Assembly: GCA_003645555.1 (NCBI GenBank)
Contig: QNFN01000018.1
Location: 1 to 12,899 of the forward strand
Origin: Gammaproteobacteria bacterium
GTDB taxonomy: Bacteria > Pseudomonadota > Gammaproteobacteria > QNFN01
Length of the DNA: 12,899 nt
Direction of reading: 5' to 3'
The translations under genes were made by a program, and so were the position numbers. The stretch's first letter is position 1, and each line of letters begins with the position of its first letter. The notes under the pieces were generated by a model. It was not told the DNA's origin, did not search any database, and saw only the letters and a list, made by a program, of their open reading frames with translations. This document shows, piece after piece, positions 6,191-12,481 of the stretch.

Positions 6191-6565
6191 CTAATTAAGC
6201 ACGCCTGGCACTGTCAGGCCGAACACCGGGATGGGCGCCTCGAACTCGGTGCCGTCCTCGGCATGCATGTGGTAGTGACCTTCCATGGTCCCGACCGGGG
6301 TACGCAACACCGCCCCGCTGGTGTACTCGAATACCTCTCCGGGCTCCAGGGTCGGCTGGTGGCCAATGACCCCCTCCCCATCGACAATCTCCTCACGACC
6401 GTCGGCATCGGTGACCAACCAGTGACGACGCAGCAGCGTGGCCGCCACCTCGCCGACATTGCGTATGGTGATGGTGTAGGCAAAGGCAAAACTCGGCTCG
6501 GTCGAATCGGACTGCTCGGGCAGATATTCGACCCGGGTGGAGATGTCGATACGGTAAGGTGTCAT
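6191..6565 (-). CDS. apaG: ApaG-family protein (DUF525)
   Basis: This is a 124-residue, all-beta ApaG protein. The conserved blocks are visible: FAFAYTITIRNVG (26-38), LLRRHWLVTDADG (44-56), VDGEGVIGHQPTLEPGEVFEY (61-81) and GTMEGHYHM (92-100). The fold is known (fibronectin type III-like). The role is poorly defined: genetic links exist to divalent-cation (Co/Mg) resistance and to diadenosine tetraphosphate hydrolase ApaH in E. coli. No apaH is present here. Instead apaG follows a CYTH-domain gene by 5 bp on the same strand and lacks its own clear ribosome site, so translation is probably coupled. A polyphosphate or nucleotide link between the two is a guess. Confidence 0.94.
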   Translation of the reverse strand: MTPYRIDISTRVEYLPEQSDSTEPSFAFAYTITIRNVGEVAATLLRRHWLVTDADGREEIVDGEGVIGHQPTLEPGEVFEYTSGAVLRTPVGTMEGHYHMHAEDGTEFEAPIPVFGLTVPGVLN

Positions 6566-6570
6566 GGCAG

Positions 6571-7080
6571 TCAGACGTTGCTCGCCGCACCGGCACGTTG
6601 TCGGTCAGCCTCGCCCCACTGGCAGAAGGGATGCTTCACCAGAGCCACATTGTAGTAACGGGCATCCTCGGTCACCTCGGCACCGAGCCAGGTCGGCGAC
6701 TCGAAGGCCTCGTCGGCCGCGTCGAGTTCAATCTCGGCGACCACCAGGCCGGCGTTGTCACCGGCAAAGACGTCGATTTCCCAGAGATGCTCGCCATGAC
6801 GGACACGAAAACGGGTCTTTTCGATCAGCGGCCCATGGCAGAGTTCGTCGAGGATGATTTCGGCATCCGCCACCGGGATCGGGTATTCGAACTCACGCCG
6901 TGTGGGGCCGACCGTGGCTCCCTTGAGGTTGAGTCGGGCCTGCGTGCCGCTGAGGCGCACCCGCACCGAGCCCTGGGCACTGCCGGCCAGATAGCCCTGG
7001 CGCATCACCTCGCCGGCATCGCACTGTTCGCGCCAGCCCTCGCTGGCGACCAGGAACTTGCGCTCGATTTCGTAACTCAT
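6571..7080 (-). CDS. CYTH-domain protein, probable inorganic triphosphatase
   Basis: This is a 169-residue single-domain CYTH (triphosphate tunnel) protein. The diagnostic ExExK motif is EIERK (E4, E6, K8). The paired basic and acidic tunnel residues are visible in SVRVRL (38-43), LNLKG (50-54), EFEYPI (63-68), EKTRFRV (87-93), WEIDVF (100-105) and AEIEL (115-119). Bacterial single-domain members, such as the Nitrosomonas enzyme, hydrolyse tripolyphosphate. Others are class IV adenylate cyclases or thiamine triphosphatases, so the activity is not settled by sequence alone. ATG 7080 is chosen because GGAG lies just upstream and EIERK falls at the family N-terminus. The frame continues to 7383 but would overlap the divergent hydrolase. 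It forms a pair with apaG. Confidence 0.9.
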   Translation of the reverse strand: MSYEIERKFLVASEGWREQCDAGEVMRQGYLAGSAQGSVRVRLSGTQARLNLKGATVGPTRREFEYPIPVADAEIILDELCHGPLIEKTRFRVRHGEHLWEIDVFAGDNAGLVVAEIELDAADEAFESPTWLGAEVTEDARYYNVALVKHPFCQWGEADRQRAGAASNV

Positions 7081-7148
7081 CGTTCTCCTTCCGTGTGCTG
7101 CAATCTTAGGCAATGCAAAGCCGGTTGGGTATGCGCGCAGGTGCCGGG

Positions 7149-7979
7149 ATGAAGGGAATCGCGATGGCGCTCGGCACGCTCCTGGCTGGTCTACTGTTCG
7201 GTGGGCTGCTGCTGACCGGCTGGCTCTACCTGATCCAGGACCGCCTGCTCTACTTCCCCATATCCGATCTGGCCGGTGATCCGGGTCAGCTGGGTCTTGA
7301 ATTCGAAGACGTGTGGTTGACGACGGCCGATGGCGAACGCCTGCACGCCTGGTACCTGCCCCACCCACAAGCACGAGGCGCACTGCTGTTCCTGCACGGC
7401 AACGCCGGCAACATCAGCCATCGCCTCGATAGCCTGGCTATCTTCCACCGTCTGGGGCTGGCCACCCTGATCATCGACTACCGCGGCTACGGCAAAAGCA
7501 GTGGCACCCCCAGCGAACACGGCACCTACCTCGACGCGGACGCGGGATGGCAGCACCTGGTCACAGCACGCGGTTTCTCACCTCGGCAGATTGTCCTCTT
7601 CGGCCGCTCGCTGGGTGGGGCCATAGCGGCGCATGCCGCCGTCGAGCACCGGCCCGCCGCCCTGATCATCGAGTCGACCATGAGCTCCGTCGCCGATTTC
7701 GCGGCCGAACTCTATCCCTGGTTGCCCGCGCGCCAGCTGACCCGCCACGTCTACCCGGCGGTGGACACGGTAGCGGCCTATCCTGGCCCGCTATTGGTCG
7801 CACACAGCCCGGACGACGAGATCGTGCCCTACCATCACGCGGCGCGCCTGTTGGCCGCAGCAGGTGATCGCGGGCAGCAGCTCAATCTGCGTGGCGGCCA
7901 CAACGACGGTTTCCTGGTCACCGGCGAGGCCTATGTCGCGGGTCTCGACACCTTCTTGACCGATGTGCTGCCGCAGTGA
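7149..7979 (+). CDS. Membrane-anchored alpha/beta hydrolase (BEM46/YfhR-like)
   Basis: This is a 276-residue serine hydrolase of the alpha/beta fold, similar to the BEM46/ABHD13/YfhR group. One N-terminal membrane segment (about residues 9-29) precedes QDRLLYFP, typical of this group, and the catalytic domain probably faces the periplasm. The triad is visible: nucleophile in GRSLGG (S154), acid in HSPDDEIV (D223) and histidine in GGHNDGF (H251). HGNAGN (83-88) forms the oxyanion region. The substrate is unknown; esterase or thioesterase activity is plausible. The start was set at ATG 7149, with AGG 7 nt upstream. In-frame ATGs at 7113 and 7131 would add residues but lack a well-spaced ribosome site, and 7164 is also possible. 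It is divergent from the CYTH gene and convergent with rlmD. Confidence 0.88.
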   Translation: MKGIAMALGTLLAGLLFGGLLLTGWLYLIQDRLLYFPISDLAGDPGQLGLEFEDVWLTTADGERLHAWYLPHPQARGALLFLHGNAGNISHRLDSLAIFHRLGLATLIIDYRGYGKSSGTPSEHGTYLDADAGWQHLVTARGFSPRQIVLFGRSLGGAIAAHAAVEHRPAALIIESTMSSVADFAAELYPWLPARQLTRHVYPAVDTVAAYPGPLLVAHSPDDEIVPYHHAARLLAAAGDRGQQLNLRGGHNDGFLVTGEAYVAGLDTFLTDVLPQ

Positions 7980-7988
7980 TGACATGGT

Positions 7989-8181
7989 TGTCGGGCTGAA
8001 GCCCGACCTACATGAAGAGAAGAACGTTTTATTGACCGCTGTAGGTCGGACTTCAGTCCAACATTTGGAAGCGGAATCACCACCGTTGTCGGGCTGAAGC
8101 CCGACCTACGGAAGAATAACCCGTGTTCCTGACTGCTGTAGGTCGGACTTCAGTCCGACACGGGAGTCGCGATCACCACCG
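7989..8181. repeat. Tandem pair of REP/BIME-like units (four hairpins)
   Basis: Four related 24-bp elements alternate in orientation. Type A (core GTCGGGCTGAAGCCCGAC) lies at 7989-8012 and 8087-8110. Inverted variant B (core GTCGGACTTCAGTCCGAC) lies at 8040-8063 and 8137-8160. Each core is a hairpin with a 7-8 bp stem; the first B has one mismatch. Each A-spacer-B pair is followed by the same ATCACCACCG (8076-8085, 8172-8181), so a unit of about 97 bp is duplicated in tandem. The position between the convergent ends of the hydrolase gene and rlmD is classic for such repeats and may help terminate both transcripts. Confidence 0.85.
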
Positions 8182-8202
8182 CGAATCGGCCAGCCCGGAG
8201 CC

Positions 8203-9525
8203 TCAAGTTACTTCAAACAGTGCCAGCGCCTCGGCGTGCGCCGTGTGCGGAAACATGTCGACCACCCCCGCCGTTACCAACCGGTAGCCGTGGTCACGTA
8301 CCAGTTCCGCGGCATCGCTCGCCAGCGTAATGGGATTGCAGGAGACGTAGGCGATCCGGCGTGCACCGAGCGCGGCGAGCGGCGCCAAGGCCCGGCCCAC
8401 GCCAGTGCGTGGCGGATCAAGCAGCACCCGGTGCACGGTCGTTCCGGGCTCGACCAGTGGACCGGGGTCGTCGGAGTAGAGGTCACGTGCCGCAAAGATC
8501 GCATTGCCCACGCCGTTACGCTCCGCGTTGGCCTCGGCCCTCGTGACCAGGCTCGCACTGCCCTCGAGGCCAATCACCCGACCGGCACGCCGTGCTAGCG
8601 GCAGCGGGAAGTTCCCGATACCACAGAAAAGGACCAGCACCATCTCTGTGGGCTGAGGTTCGAGCCAGGCCACGGCCGTGCTGACCAGCCGTCGATTCAG
8701 CGGCCCGTTCACCTGGATGAAGTCACTCGGACCGAAGGTGAATTCCACGTCGAATTCGGGCAGGGCATAGGTCAGGTCGGGCGGCGGACCGCCATCGAGG
8801 CCGACAATGCTCTGCTCACCACCCGGCTGTAGGCAGAGCGTCACATCGTACTCGTCGGCAAACGCATGCAGCGCCACCAGGTCGCTGTCTGTCGGCGGAT
8901 CGAGGGTGCGCAGTACCAGGACCGCCATATCGTCACCCGCCGAGACCTCGACCTGCGGCAGCCGCTGACTCAGCGTCAGGCGACCGATCAGCCGGCCGAG
9001 CGGTTCGATCAGTCGTGCCACCTTCTCGATCAGCACGTGGCAGGTCGCCATGTCAGCGACATAGCTGTTACCACGTTCACGGAATCCGACCAGCACCCGC
9101 CCCTTGGCCGTCACTAGCCGGGCACCGAGTCGCGCTCGCCGCCGGTAGTGCCAGGACGGGCTGGGCAGCGGCTCCAGCACCCGCTCGGGGATGACATCCG
9201 CCGCGGCAAGTTGATCCAGCAACCGCTGCTGTTTCAACGCCAACTGCGCCTCCGGCGCCTGGTGCATCAGGCTGCAGCCACCGCAGACCACGAAATGCGG
9301 ACAGCGCGGCACCACTCTTTCAGCACTCGGCGTGAGCACCCGGGTCACTCGCTCCGGGCGCGGACGACGGCCGCCACGCAACTCGATCACCACCTGCTCA
9401 CCGGGCAGCCCACCGTGGGCCGACAGCTCGCGACCGTCGACGGTGACCACGGCACGCCCCTTACCGTCGAGCCCCTCGACCGTGGCCACCCTTGGGACCG
9501 GCGGACGGTTGTTCCTGCGAGCCAC
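8203..9525 (-). CDS. rlmD: RlmD, 23S rRNA (uracil-1939-C5)-methyltransferase
   Basis: RlmD uses SAM to methylate U1939 of 23S rRNA. The 440-residue protein has an N-terminal TRAM RNA-binding domain (about 11-65) and four iron-sulfur cysteines (C75, then CGGC C81/C84, and C162). These are followed by FIQVN (269-273), the SAM site LFCGIGNFPLPLA (299-311), LLDPPRTGV (368-376), the catalytic nucleophile in YVSCNP (C396), and MFPHTAHAEAL with the base E432. Two substitutions stand out: the acidic residue normally before LFCG is V298, and the usual TLARD after SCNP is TLASD. It starts with GTG 9525, 3 bp after the MFS stop, with GGAAGGG upstream, so it is co-transcribed. RlmC and TrmA homologues are less likely given the TRAM domain and cysteine pattern. 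Confidence 0.95.
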   Translation of the reverse strand: MARRNNRPPVPRVATVEGLDGKGRAVVTVDGRELSAHGGLPGEQVVIELRGGRRPRPERVTRVLTPSAERVVPRCPHFVVCGGCSLMHQAPEAQLALKQQRLLDQLAAADVIPERVLEPLPSPSWHYRRRARLGARLVTAKGRVLVGFRERGNSYVADMATCHVLIEKVARLIEPLGRLIGRLTLSQRLPQVEVSAGDDMAVLVLRTLDPPTDSDLVALHAFADEYDVTLCLQPGGEQSIVGLDGGPPPDLTYALPEFDVEFTFGPSDFIQVNGPLNRRLVSTAVAWLEPQPTEMVLVLFCGIGNFPLPLARRAGRVIGLEGSASLVTRAEANAERNGVGNAIFAARDLYSDDPGPLVEPGTTVHRVLLDPPRTGVGRALAPLAALGARRIAYVSCNPITLASDAAELVRDHGYRLVTAGVVDMFPHTAHAEALALFEVT

Positions 9526-9528
9526 GAT

Positions 9529-10785
9529 TCAGTGCCCTTCCAGCGGTTTGCCGCCGGAAAGATCGCGCCCGGCGGCGAAATACCAGGCGGTCGCGGCCAG
9601 TTGCAGAACGAACATCATCCCGAATGCGGCACGGTAACCGTCCAGCGCATAGTGGCCGTCACTACTCGGCCAGAGATCGATCACCGCACCCATCGCCCAC
9701 TGACCGGCGAAGGCGCAGACGAAAACCAGCAGGTTGAGCCCGGTATTGACGCGACCAGCGAGCGCCGCCGGGAAGCGCTGCGACAGCACCGCATAGGGCA
9801 GGATGCCGACCGTGCCGAAGAAGCCGAACAGCAGCCACAACGGCCAGGCCATTTCGCGCCAGCCGATGATCAGCAACAGCTGCACGCAGAGAAAGACCAG
9901 CACCCCGGCCTCCGCCACCCGCAACGGTCGGCCGGTGCGTTGCGCCAGCGTGCCAAGACTGATGAAACCGGCAATCATCGCCACCGACACGGTCGCCAGG
10001 ACCACAGCGACACCGGACCGGTCGAAACCGCCGACATCCCGCAGCCAGGGCCCGGACCACAAACCCTGGATCGACAGGAACGAAGCCTGTGACATCACCG
10101 TCCATGGTGCGATACGCCAGAACAGGCGATTAGTGAAGACCCGGGAAATACCGCGCACCTGGTCACCCAGATGCATGCCGTGCTGCGGCTCCTCGCGATC
10201 GGGGACGGTAAAAAAAATCAGCACGGCAACAGCCAGCGTCAGCACAGCGAGCAGCATGAACACGCCGCGCCAATCGGTGAAACCGAGCGCGAATTCGACC
10301 GGTTGTGTCGCCGACAGGGCCCCGAGACCTCCGGCCGCCATCTGGAAACCGTTGACCTGCGGCAACCGCTCGCGCGGGAACCAGAGCACGAAGGCCTTGA
10401 AGGCGGCCATCAGGCAGGCCGAGACACCAAAGCCGATCAGGCCACGGCCGATGGTCAGGCCAAGCACCGAATCGCTGCTGGCAAATATCCATGCCCCAGC
10501 CGCGGCAAACAGCAGCAGCCCCGCCTCGGTACGACGCGGACCGTAACGGTCGAGCAGAATGCCGAGCGGCAGCTGGAAGGCAGCGAACGTAAGAAAATAG
10601 GTGCTGGTCAGCAGCCCCAGTTCGGCCGCACCCAAGCCGACGTCACGGACCAGGTCGGGGGCGATGACGGCGTTGACCACCCGGAACAGATAGGAGAGGA
10701 AATAACCGCAGGCGAACGGCAGGAAGACGGCGAACCAGAGTTGCATTGGCCGTGGCGGCATCGAGGAGGCGTGCATCGACCGCAT
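9529..10785 (-). CDS. Major facilitator superfamily transporter
   Basis: This 418-residue, strongly hydrophobic protein fits the 12-helix MFS fold. The signature between helices 2 and 3 is clear (GILLDRYGPRR, 75-85). A polar central loop (about 195-215, with PDREEPQHG) separates the two halves. The N-terminal segment GYFLSYLFRVVNAVIAPDL recalls organophosphate/hexuronate-type or nitrate-type permeases, but the substrate cannot be read from the sequence. The start is uncertain among ATGs at 10785, 10776, 10761 and 10746, none with a strong ribosome site. The last of these fits the start of the first helix most closely. It precedes rlmD by 3 bp, an operon link that looks incidental to function. 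Its upstream region is shared with the divergent desaturase gene. Confidence 0.88.
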   Translation of the reverse strand: MRSMHASSMPPRPMQLWFAVFLPFACGYFLSYLFRVVNAVIAPDLVRDVGLGAAELGLLTSTYFLTFAAFQLPLGILLDRYGPRRTEAGLLLFAAAGAWIFASSDSVLGLTIGRGLIGFGVSACLMAAFKAFVLWFPRERLPQVNGFQMAAGGLGALSATQPVEFALGFTDWRGVFMLLAVLTLAVAVLIFFTVPDREEPQHGMHLGDQVRGISRVFTNRLFWRIAPWTVMSQASFLSIQGLWSGPWLRDVGGFDRSGVAVVLATVSVAMIAGFISLGTLAQRTGRPLRVAEAGVLVFLCVQLLLIIGWREMAWPLWLLFGFFGTVGILPYAVLSQRFPAALAGRVNTGLNLLVFVCAFAGQWAMGAVIDLWPSSDGHYALDGYRAAFGMMFVLQLAATAWYFAAGRDLSGGKPLEGH

Positions 10786-11042
10786 TATCCCGACCCCATG
10801 GTCGCGGTCCAGTGCTCAAGGGCTCGTCTATTGGGCCATGCGCAAAGTTCAGTTACTGTTCGCTTCGCCAAAAAGCGTATCTCTGCATTGGAAAAGCTTG
10901 GAATAGGCCCACTATTCCTGCACTTTTCCGCCTTGATCTACATTTTTTTGCTGTGCTCCTTAGTTACCGAACTTCACGCATGGCCCACTAGACGCTTGAT
11001 GGCGATCATTGTCTTCCCGTCGGGTCACACCGATGATGATGT
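10786..11042. promoter_or_regulatory. Divergent MFS/desaturase intergenic region
   Basis: This 257-bp gap falls to about 46% G+C over 10841-10990, well below the flanking genes, as expected for a double promoter region. It contains the nested dyad described at 10890-10929, a small CGCTT/AAGCG inverted repeat (10861-10877) and a T7 run at 10943-10949. No convincing -35/-10 pair was identified on either strand, and no gene-like reading frame is supported. Confidence 0.45.
10890..10929. promoter_or_regulatory. 40-bp concentric dyad, candidate operator or leader hairpin
   Basis: GGAATAG (10900-10906) and CTATTCC (10912-10918) form a perfect inner inverted repeat with a 5-nt centre. GGAAAAG (10890-10896) and CTTTTCC (10923-10929) form an outer one with nearly the same centre. 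Two concentric 7-bp arms suggest a dimeric regulator site or a long leader hairpin 114 nt upstream of the desaturase start. Confidence 0.45.
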
Positions 11043-12215
11043 ATGCACCATCTGGACACCCTCTTGAGCAACGGTCTTTTCGATCTCTCCATCTGGCAGG
11101 TGATTCTCATCACCCTGCTGTTGACCCATATCACCATCGCCGCGGTCACCATCTTCCTGCACCGGTCCCAGGCCCACCGAGCCGTCGATCTGCACCCGGT
11201 CGTCAGCCACTTCTTCCGCCCCTGGCTCTGGCTGACCACCGGCATGGTCACCCGCGAGTGGGTCGCCATCCACCGCAAGCACCACGCCACCTGTGAGACC
11301 GGGGACGACCCGCACAGCCCGCAGACCCATGGCATCCATACATTGCTGTGGCGCGGTGTCGAACTCTATCGCCATGCGTCGAAAGACCAGGCGATGCTGC
11401 AGCGCTTCGGACGTGGTACTCCCGACGACTGGCTCGAGCGCCATGTCTACGGAGTGCATCCGAACTGGGGCTTAGGCACGATGCTGGTCATCAATGTCGT
11501 GCTGTTCGGACCGATCGGCCTGACCATCTGGGCGGTGCGGATGATGTGGCTCCCGGTCTCGGCAGCCGGCGTCATCAACGGCCTCGGTCACTGGTGGGGT
11601 TACCGCAACTTCGAGACCGATGACGCCTCCACCAACCTGGTGCCGTGGGCGATCCTGGTCGGCGGCGAAGAACTTCATAACAACCACCATGAAGCCCCTG
11701 GCTCGGCCCGGCTGTCGGCGCGCTGGTTCGAATTCGACATCGGCTGGGCCTACATCCGCCTGCTACAGGTGATCGGCCTGGCCAGCGTGCGCAACGACGC
11801 CTACTCCCGGGCCAAGACTCCGATCGGCACCCTGCCCACCGCCGCGGTCATCGACAAGCGCTTCATCCGTGACGTCGTATTGCCGATCCTGCGCGAGGAG
11901 CGCAGTGGGCTGGACGCCGCCGGACGTCGTCTGCGGCGCAAGGCACGCTGGCTGGTACTCCGCCAGGCTTCACGCCTCGACGCCTGGCAGCAGGGACAGC
12001 TCGAACAACTGCTCGCCAGCAGCGCACGGTTGCGCACTGCCTACGAATCACGCCAGGTGCTGGCCGAGATCTGGCACCGCGCCGCCGGCGACCTGGAGAC
12101 GGTGCGGCGCGACTTCCGCGACTGGTGCCAACGTGCCGAACAGAGTGGCGTCGGCCGGCTGAGCGATTTTGCCACCGCCCTGAGCGGCCAGTTGCTGCCC
12201 GCCCCGGCAATCTGA
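11043..12215 (+). CDS. Fatty acid (acyl-CoA/acyl-lipid delta-9-type) desaturase
   Basis: This is a membrane di-iron desaturase of 390 residues that introduces a double bond into a saturated acyl chain. The histidine boxes are complete: HRSQAH (40-45), HRKHH (77-81), GHWWG (H183) and HNNHH (212-216). Four hydrophobic segments are apparent (about 17-37, 57-70, 145-162, 163-180). The first 260 residues match the Pseudomonas-type DesA/DesB desaturases. Residues about 290-385 form a charged helical extension (RWLVLRQ, then AYESRQVLAEIW and WCQRAEQSGVGRLSDFATAL) that resembles the C-terminal end of ISL3-family transposases. It replaces the cytochrome b5 or other electron-donor domain seen in some desaturases. 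ATG 11043 is the only usable start (an in-frame TGA lies 6 nt upstream) and it has no clear ribosome site. It is probably monocistronic. Confidence 0.93.
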   Translation: MHHLDTLLSNGLFDLSIWQVILITLLLTHITIAAVTIFLHRSQAHRAVDLHPVVSHFFRPWLWLTTGMVTREWVAIHRKHHATCETGDDPHSPQTHGIHTLLWRGVELYRHASKDQAMLQRFGRGTPDDWLERHVYGVHPNWGLGTMLVINVVLFGPIGLTIWAVRMMWLPVSAAGVINGLGHWWGYRNFETDDASTNLVPWAILVGGEELHNNHHEAPGSARLSARWFEFDIGWAYIRLLQVIGLASVRNDAYSRAKTPIGTLPTAAVIDKRFIRDVVLPILREERSGLDAAGRRLRRKARWLVLRQASRLDAWQQGQLEQLLASSARLRTAYESRQVLAEIWHRAAGDLETVRRDFRDWCQRAEQSGVGRLSDFATALSGQLLPAPAI

Positions 12216-12240
12216 GCTTGACGCCAGGCGCCACCGGCCC

Positions 12241-12293
12241 GTAGGAGCGGCCCCTTTATGCCCCCTGGGTATAGGCCGCGATCCGACCGTGCC
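12241..12293 (+). repeat. Hairpin repeat, copy 1
   Basis: This is the first of two near-identical 53-54 bp elements (GTAGGAGCGGCCCCTTTATG at the left edge). GCGGCC and GGCCGC form the outer stem, and TATGCCC/GGGTATA a second stem inside. It resembles the GTAGGAGCGG-type REP elements common in Pseudomonas and other gammaproteobacteria. It lies 25 bp after the desaturase stop. Confidence 0.75.
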
Positions 12294-12314
12294 GACACGA
12301 CCGTCGATCGGCCC

Positions 12315-12331
12315 GTAGGCGGGCCACCTAC
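12315..12331. repeat. Small GTAGG/CCTAC hairpin between the repeat copies
   Basis: GTAGGCGG-G-CCACCTAC is an inverted repeat with one mismatch. In addition GGCGGG (12318-12323) pairs with CCCGCC (12339-12344). It may be a degenerate or inverted relative of the flanking repeats, giving the three-part layout repeat, inverted piece, repeat. Confidence 0.45.
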
Positions 12332-12347
12332 AAGGCATCCCGCCCCT

Positions 12348-12401
12348 GTAGTAGCGGCCCCTTTATGCCCCCCTGGGTACAGGCCGCGATCCGGCCTTGC
12401 C
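12348..12401 (+). repeat. Hairpin repeat, copy 2
   Basis: This is the second copy, in the same orientation and 107 bp after the first. It differs at a few positions (GTAGTAGCGG at the left edge, one extra C in the C-run, GGGTACA instead of GGGTATA). The outer GCGGCC/GGCCGC stem is kept while the inner stem has gained a mismatch. Confidence 0.75.
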
Positions 12402-12419
12402 ACAGCCTCCACCCCCAGC

Positions 12420-12449
12420 TTCACGACCGGCACGAGCGACGTGTAGACT
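12420..12449 (+). promoter_or_regulatory. Weak candidate promoter for the crotonase-family gene
   Basis: TTCACG (12420-12425) and TAGACT (12444-12449) are separated by 18 bp. Each matches the sigma-70 consensus at four of six positions, 32 bp upstream of the ATG. This is the best pair in the gap but within what chance would give. Confidence 0.25.
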
Positions 12450-12481
12450 CGCTGGATTAAGGTCCTGATCAGGAGTTCACC

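Noticed and set aside
7081..7383. N-terminal extension of the CYTH gene to 7383
   Set aside because: The extra 101 residues overlap the divergent hydrolase, lack similarity to CYTH proteins, and the EIERK motif belongs at the N-terminus.
7989..8181. CRISPR-like array
   Set aside because: The repeats are palindromic, alternate in orientation, have similar rather than unique spacers, and no cas gene is present.
9148..10092. A 314-codon open frame on the + strand opposite rlmD and the MFS gene
   Set aside because: It is antisense to two well-supported genes, is rich in Arg, Gln, His and Pro as expected from a GC-rich shadow frame, and has no recognisable domain.
10943..10949. T7 run after the dyad, read as an intrinsic terminator
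   Set aside because: It lies 13 nt from the hairpin, and both neighbouring genes are transcribed away from this region, so there is no upstream transcript to end.
10171..11067. A 298-codon open frame on the + strand reaching into the intergenic region before the desaturase
   Set aside because: Most of it is antisense to the MFS gene with shadow-type composition, and the part outside has no family similarity or ribosome site.
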